Assembly (NCBI RefSeq): GCF_036967205.1
Contig: NZ_CP146022.1
Location: 7,998,001 to 8,062,000, forward strand
DNA: 64,000 nt
From: Streptomyces sp. Q6
GTDB lineage: Bacteria > Actinomycetota > Actinomycetes > Streptomycetales > Streptomycetaceae
Direction: 5' to 3'
Under the pieces are notes generated by a model. The model saw nothing but the letters and a program-made list of their open reading frames with translations, ran no database searches and was not told the origin of the DNA. The translations under genes and the position numbers were made by a program. This document shows, piece after piece, positions 60,448 through 64,000 of the stretch (positions are counted from its first letter, which is position 1; the number at the start of each line of letters is the position of its first letter).

Positions 60448-61771
60448 CCGGGCCCACCCGGCGCCCGCTGCCCCGCCCGATGGCCAGGCCCGCGCCGCCG
60501 CGCCCGGTGCGAGCCGTGCGTCCCGCGCCGCCCCCCGGGCCGGGCGAGCCCCGCATCCCGCTGGACATGGAGAAGTTGCTGGCCGCCCGGCTGCACGCGG
60601 TGAAGGTCCGCCCCTACCTGGCCGACGCGCTCTTCGCGCTGCACGTGATCGAGGACCCGACCGTGCCGACGATGGCCGTCGACGTGCACTGGCGCTGCTA
60701 CGTCTCGCCGGGCTTCGTGGCGCTGATGCCGGTGGAGGAACTGGCGGGCGTCTGGGTGCACGAGGTCTCCCACCTGCTGCGGGACCACCACGGGCGGGGC
60801 GAACGCCATGCCCGCGAGCACGAGGAGTTCGGGCCGGGGGAGCGGCTGCGGCGCAACATCGCCGCCGACTTCGAGATCAACGACGACATCTACGGCGACG
60901 GGCTGCCGCTGCCGGTCGGCGCTGCGCTGCCGTCGATGCTGCGGCTGCCCGACGGGCTCCTGATGGAGGAGTACCTGCGGGCGGCGTCGATGTCCGGGCT
61001 CGCCGCGGACCTGGCCTGGCTGGACTGCGGCAGCGGCGCCGACGGACAGCAACGGCCCTGGGAGCTGGGGCCCGAGGGTGCGAACGGGCTGACCCGGCAG
61101 CAGCGGGACGCCGTCCGCTTCCGTGTCGCGGAAGGCATCAGGGGGCGCCCGGGGAGGCGCCGGAGGGGTGGCGGCGGTGGGCGCAGGACGCGTTCCAACC
61201 GCCGCAGCCCTGGCGGCAGTTGCTGGGGTCGGCGATCCGGTCTGCGGCGGGCGCGCCGGGTGTCGGCGAGGACCACACCTACCGCCGCCCGTCCCGGCGC
61301 TCCGCGAGCCTGCCGGGCGTGGTGCTGCCGAGCCTGCGCCGGACCCCGCCCCGCGTCTGCGTCGTCATCGACACGTCAGGCTCGGTGAGCGACGCCGAAC
61401 TGGGCAGCGCGCTGATCGAAGTGGCGGCCATCTCCCGCGCCGTGGGCGGGCGGCGCGACCTGGTCTCGGTCCTCTCCTGCGACGCGGCGGCCGGGATCGC
61501 CGTCCCGATCTGCCGCGCCGAGAGCCTCGAACTGATCGGAGGCGGCGGCACCGACCTGCGCTCCGGATTCGACCGGGCCCTGCGCTCGCGTCCCCGCCCC
61601 GACGTGATCGTCGCCCTGACCGACGGCCAGACCCCCTGGCCGTCCGCGCCACCCCCGTGCCGCACCGTCGTCGGCCTCTTCCCCCGCCCGACGCGCGGCA
61701 CGGACGAGGACGATCCCGACTACGTCCCCGACTCCCCGCCGACCTGGGCACGGGTGGTGACCATCGGCTGA
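60444..61771 (+). pseudogene. HExxH metallopeptidase-like / VWA domain protein (DUF2201 type), frameshifted
   Basis: From ATG 60444 the first frame codes a Pro/Arg-rich start, then a metallopeptidase-like domain with H106-E-V-S-H110 and H115-H116, up to RVAEGIRGRPGR. The second frame holds the rest: AQDAFQPPQPWRQLLG, the VWA domain with its MIDAS motif DTSGSVSDAE, VLSCDAA and TDGQTPWP. Adding one G to the runs at 61141-61145 or 61151-61154 joins them into a normal protein of about 442 residues. The HExxH domain plus VWA in one chain, next to MoxR, is the DUF2201-type arrangement. It starts within the MoxR stop. Confidence 0.83.
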
Positions 61772-61793
61772 GGGGCGGGAGAGCGGCGTCCGG

Positions 61794-62315
61794 TCAGGCG
61801 GCGGGCAGCGGGAAGAGCATGCACGTACTGGTCGCGTGCGCCAGGACACGGTCCGTCGCGTCGACCAACTGGGCCTGCGCCAGGGCCGTTTGGCGGCCGC
61901 TGCTGATCACCGTACCGATGGCGCGCACCGTGCCGGTGTCCACGGTGATCCGGCGCAGGAACTTCACGGTCAGATCGAGCGACGTGTACGCCATGCCCGG
62001 CGGCAGCGTCGACTGCACCGCGCAGCCGGCCGCCGAGTCGAGCAAGGTCGCGTAGACGCCGCCGTGCACGCTGCCGATCGGGTTGTAGTGAGCCTCGCCG
62101 GGGACGAGGGAGAAGACCACGCGTCCCTTCTCCACCTCGTCGAGGGTGAAGCCGATCGTGGCGCCCACCGGCGCCGCGGGAAGCTTCCCCGCCTGGATGT
62201 CGCGGAGGAAGTCCAGACCGGAGCCCTGGCCCACGGCGGCCGCGGTGCGCGCGGGATCCTCCCACTCGTACGTGCGTGTCCGTCCCACAGCCCCGCTCCT
62301 CTTCGTCCGAACCAT
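61794..62315 (-). CDS. PaaI-family hotdog thioesterase
   Basis: The 173-residue protein has a hotdog fold and probably hydrolyses aryl- or acyl-CoA thioesters. HYNPIGSVHGGVYATLLDSAAGCAV contains the PaaI-type HGG motif and catalytic Asp, and AYTSLDLTVKFLRRI is the following strand. The start ATG 62315 gives an extra 40-residue basic N-terminal extension; shorter starts are possible. It diverges from an HxlR regulator over 90 bp and may be its target. Confidence 0.85.
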   Translation of the reverse strand: MVRTKRSGAVGRTRTYEWEDPARTAAAVGQGSGLDFLRDIQAGKLPAAPVGATIGFTLDEVEKGRVVFSLVPGEAHYNPIGSVHGGVYATLLDSAAGCAVQSTLPPGMAYTSLDLTVKFLRRITVDTGTVRAIGTVISSGRQTALAQAQLVDATDRVLAHATSTCMLFPLPAA

Positions 62316-62331
62316 GCCACCTGCGCGCCAT

Positions 62332-62405
62332 CTGACTTCGAAGAATGAAGCTAGCCGGGCGTCATCTGGCTGTCAATCATGAAGTCAGGCTTCTACGATG
62401 ACGGC
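62332..62405. promoter_or_regulatory. HxlR operator half-sites and leaderless promoter
   Basis: CTGACTTC (62332-62339) and GAAGTCAG (62381-62388) are inverted 8-bp copies 41 bp apart in the space between the thioesterase gene and the regulator. CTGTCA (62370-62375), an 18-bp spacer and TACGAT (62394-62399) form a promoter 6 bp before the ATG at 62406. Binding at both half-sites would cover the regulator promoter and likely the thioesterase promoter. Confidence 0.6.
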
Positions 62406-62873
62406 ATGGAGTGGCTTGAGACGAGCACGGAGAACTGCCCGGTCCAGCTCACGCTCGACGTCGTGGGGGAGAAGTGGACGCTGCTGATCCTGCGCGACGC
62501 CTGTAACGGGGTGCGCCGGTTCGACGAGTTCCGCCGCCACATCGGCCTGTCGGAGGCCGTCCTCAGCGACCGGCTGCGCAAGCTCACCGCGGCGGGCATC
62601 CTCCGGGCCGTCCCCTACCAGGAGCCCGGCAGCCGCGCCCGCAACGAGTACCGCGTGACCCGCAAGGGCTGGGACCTGTGGCCGGTCCTGGTGGCGCTGA
62701 AACAGTGGGGGGAGACCCACACCGGCACGGGCCCCGAGCCGGTCCTCGACCTGCGGCACACGGAGTGCGGCGCGCCGGTGCGGGTCACGGTCGGCTGCGA
62801 GCACGGGCACACGTCCCTGGCCCCCACCGAGGTGACCGCCAGGCCCGGACCGGCCGCCCGGCCCGCCTCCTGA
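62406..62873 (+). CDS. HxlR-family transcriptional regulator
   Basis: The 155-residue regulator has an HxlR winged helix: CPVQLTLDVVGEKWTLLILRDAC at the start with Cys11, a residue that in some HxlR members senses electrophiles, then FDEFRRHIGLSEAVLSDRLRKLTAAGIL and the wing RVTRKGWDLWPVLVAL. I chose the ATG at 62406 since TACGAT lies exactly 6 bases upstream. An ATG at 62379 would add nine residues but overlaps the putative operator. It diverges from the PaaI thioesterase and may regulate it. Confidence 0.85.
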   Translation: MEWLETSTENCPVQLTLDVVGEKWTLLILRDACNGVRRFDEFRRHIGLSEAVLSDRLRKLTAAGILRAVPYQEPGSRARNEYRVTRKGWDLWPVLVALKQWGETHTGTGPEPVLDLRHTECGAPVRVTVGCEHGHTSLAPTEVTARPGPAARPAS

Positions 62874-62888
62874 CGGTCACCCACGCCA

Positions 62889-64000
62889 TCAGTCCCGCGC
62901 CACCGCGGGCGGAGCGGCGTCGACGCCCCAACGGGTGGGCCGGTCGGACAACGTGACGCGCAGTGTGCCGGACCGGAGCAGATCCTCGTGGGACAGCCAG
63001 CTCTGCCGCGACGGGCCCCGGTCCGTCCGCACCGACGCGACGTACTGGGCCTTCGACGCGTCCGCCCCCGGTGCCTCGATGCGGATCGCGCGCCCGTGCG
63101 CGGGCCGGATCTCGACCTTCTCGAACATCGGCGCCGAGACGATGTAGCGGGCCGACCCGGGCTGGGCCTCGAACACTCCCGCCATGGCGAAGACGAGCAG
63201 CGACGACGTCGCACCGAGATCGTCATTGCCCGGCATGCCGTACGCGTCGTCCGTGAACAGCGTCCGCATCGCCCGCAGTACCGCCGAGGTCTTCCACGGC
63301 GCGCCGGTCCACGCGTACATCCACGGGGTGTGGAAGTCCGGCTCGTTGTTCGGGTTGAAGGCGAAGTTGTTGTGGTAGTCGTACGCGCCCGTCACCCAGG
63401 ACTCCGACGCGGCCTTCGCCGGGTCGGTGAGCACGGTCGGCATGTCGAAGAACGTGTCGAGCCGCTGTTCCGCGCCCGAGGCTCCGCCCATCAGGCCGAA
63501 CAGCGCCTTCGGGTCCTGCTGCGCCAGCCACTGGTACTGCCACGCGGTGCCCTCGTGGAACGCCCCCGACCGAGTGGGATCCGGGTCACCGGCGACCGTG
63601 CCGTCCGCGTCGCGCGTGACCGGGAACCCGGTGAAGCCCTTCGACGTGACGTCCTTGTCCCACAGCGTGCTGAAGTTGTCGCAGCGCGCGGCGAGCGTCG
63701 CGGCCTTGTCCCGGTGGCCGAGCCCCGCCGCCATCGTGGACAGCGCGCAGTCGCCGAGCGCGTACTCGAGCGTGGCCGAGCCCGCCTGACGGCTGTCGCC
63801 GAACCGGTAGCCGGGCAGGTTCTGGTACCCGACCCAGCCGTTCTTCACATACGTCGGATTGCCGTCACGGCCGCGGAACAGGGACTGGTCGGCGGGCACC
63901 TCGTTGGCGTTCTTCCACAAGGCGTCGAAGAGTTGACGCGCGGTGCTGTCGTCGAGCAGGCCGCGGTTGTAGAGGTCCACGACCCACGGGGTGACGGGAT
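62889..64000 (-). CDS. GH92 family alpha-mannosidase, C-terminal part
   Basis: The frame is open from the right edge to the stop at 62889, about 370 residues, and the N-terminus lies beyond the window. It is the catalytic (alpha/alpha)6 region of glycoside hydrolase family 92, calcium-dependent exo-alpha-mannosidases: GTAWQYQWLAQQD holds the EG-xxWQYxW family motif, EPDFHTPWMYAWTGAPWKT follows, and GMPGNDDLGATSSLLVFAM is the conserved acidic substrate/calcium region with the likely catalytic aspartates. The C-terminal beta-domain is complete (ADASKAQYVASVR). Confidence 0.88.
   Translation of the reverse strand, partial: PVTPWVVDLYNRGLLDDSTARQLFDALWKNANEVPADQSLFRGRDGNPTYVKNGWVGYQNLPGYRFGDSRQAGSATLEYALGDCALSTMAAGLGHRDKAATLAARCDNFSTLWDKDVTSKGFTGFPVTRDADGTVAGDPDPTRSGAFHEGTAWQYQWLAQQDPKALFGLMGGASGAEQRLDTFFDMPTVLTDPAKAASESWVTGAYDYHNNFAFNPNNEPDFHTPWMYAWTGAPWKTSAVLRAMRTLFTDDAYGMPGNDDLGATSSLLVFAMAGVFEAQPGSARYIVSAPMFEKVEIRPAHGRAIRIEAPGADASKAQYVASVRTDRGPSRQSWLSHEDLLRSGTLRVTLSDRPTRWGVDAAPPAVARD

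Noticed and set aside
57311-62873. Anti-phage defence island around the MoxR/VWA genes
   Set aside because: MoxR-VWA systems occur in some defence contexts, but no nuclease, helicase, protease effector or integrase is nearby and the surrounding genes are ordinary metabolic genes. I kept it as an unknown conserved set.

Overview
The window looks like chromosomal DNA of a Streptomyces or close actinomycete relative. Base composition is very high GC, so almost every gene throws long antisense shadow frames. Third codon positions are nearly all G or C, GTG and TTG starts and 4-bp ATGA/GTGA stop-start overlaps are common, and several starts look leaderless. Families typical of Streptomyces occur (DUF5133, HxlR, SigB/F-type sigma factor with a kinase-like anti-sigma factor). 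I saw no rRNA, tRNA, CRISPR array, insertion sequence or phage module.

Layout. 0-1.7 kb: tail of a FAD oxidoreductase and a lone OpuCA/ProV-type ABC ATPase. 1.7-4.6 kb: lutABC for L-lactate oxidation. 4.6-20.6 kb: an L-rhamnose locus. Catabolic genes rhaI, a fused aldolase/dehydrogenase and rhaB read left. The ABC importer, mutarotase rhaM and a LacI regulator read right. A secreted GH78 alpha-L-rhamnosidase and a second, near-duplicate LacI regulator follow. Rhamnose would give DHAP plus lactaldehyde, then lactate, then pyruvate through LutABC, so polymer cleavage to central metabolism is encoded in about 19 kb. 20.7-28.7 kb: proline iminopeptidase, a lower-GC patch with two small membrane proteins, a PIG-L deacetylase, a hemC paralogue, a TetR/MFS pair with a clear operator, an enoyl-CoA hydratase and a PPOX-type flavoprotein.

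28.7-43.7 kb: a DECR-like SDR, a thioredoxin-reductase-like flavoprotein divergent from an XRE-cupin regulator, and a quinone reductase/acyl-CoA dehydrogenase operon ending in a perfect 16-bp hairpin. These are followed by a CPT-like kinase, secreted proteins, DUF779 and an anti-sigma/sigma pair. 43.7-47.5 kb: a YrdC/YciO protein and a BtuFCD-like ABC importer behind a cobalamin riboswitch. 47.5-52.5 kb: a membrane-PLC fusion, arginine deiminase and arginine/ornithine antiporter. 53-57 kb: modABC with a double-TOBE molbindin and a MerR-TOBE regulator. 57-62 kb: a conserved three-gene set (unknown protein, MoxR ATPase, HExxH-plus-VWA protein) with an 86-bp tandem repeat between genes 1 and 2. 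62-64 kb: thioesterase, HxlR regulator and the 3' part of a GH92 mannosidase.

Five genes (35.7, 39.5, 44.8, 54.5 and 61.15 kb) are each split by what looks like one missing G in a G-run of the coding strand. The uniform signature points to homopolymer errors in the sequence rather than five independent pseudogenes. I annotate them as frameshifted genes and describe the function each would have when repaired.
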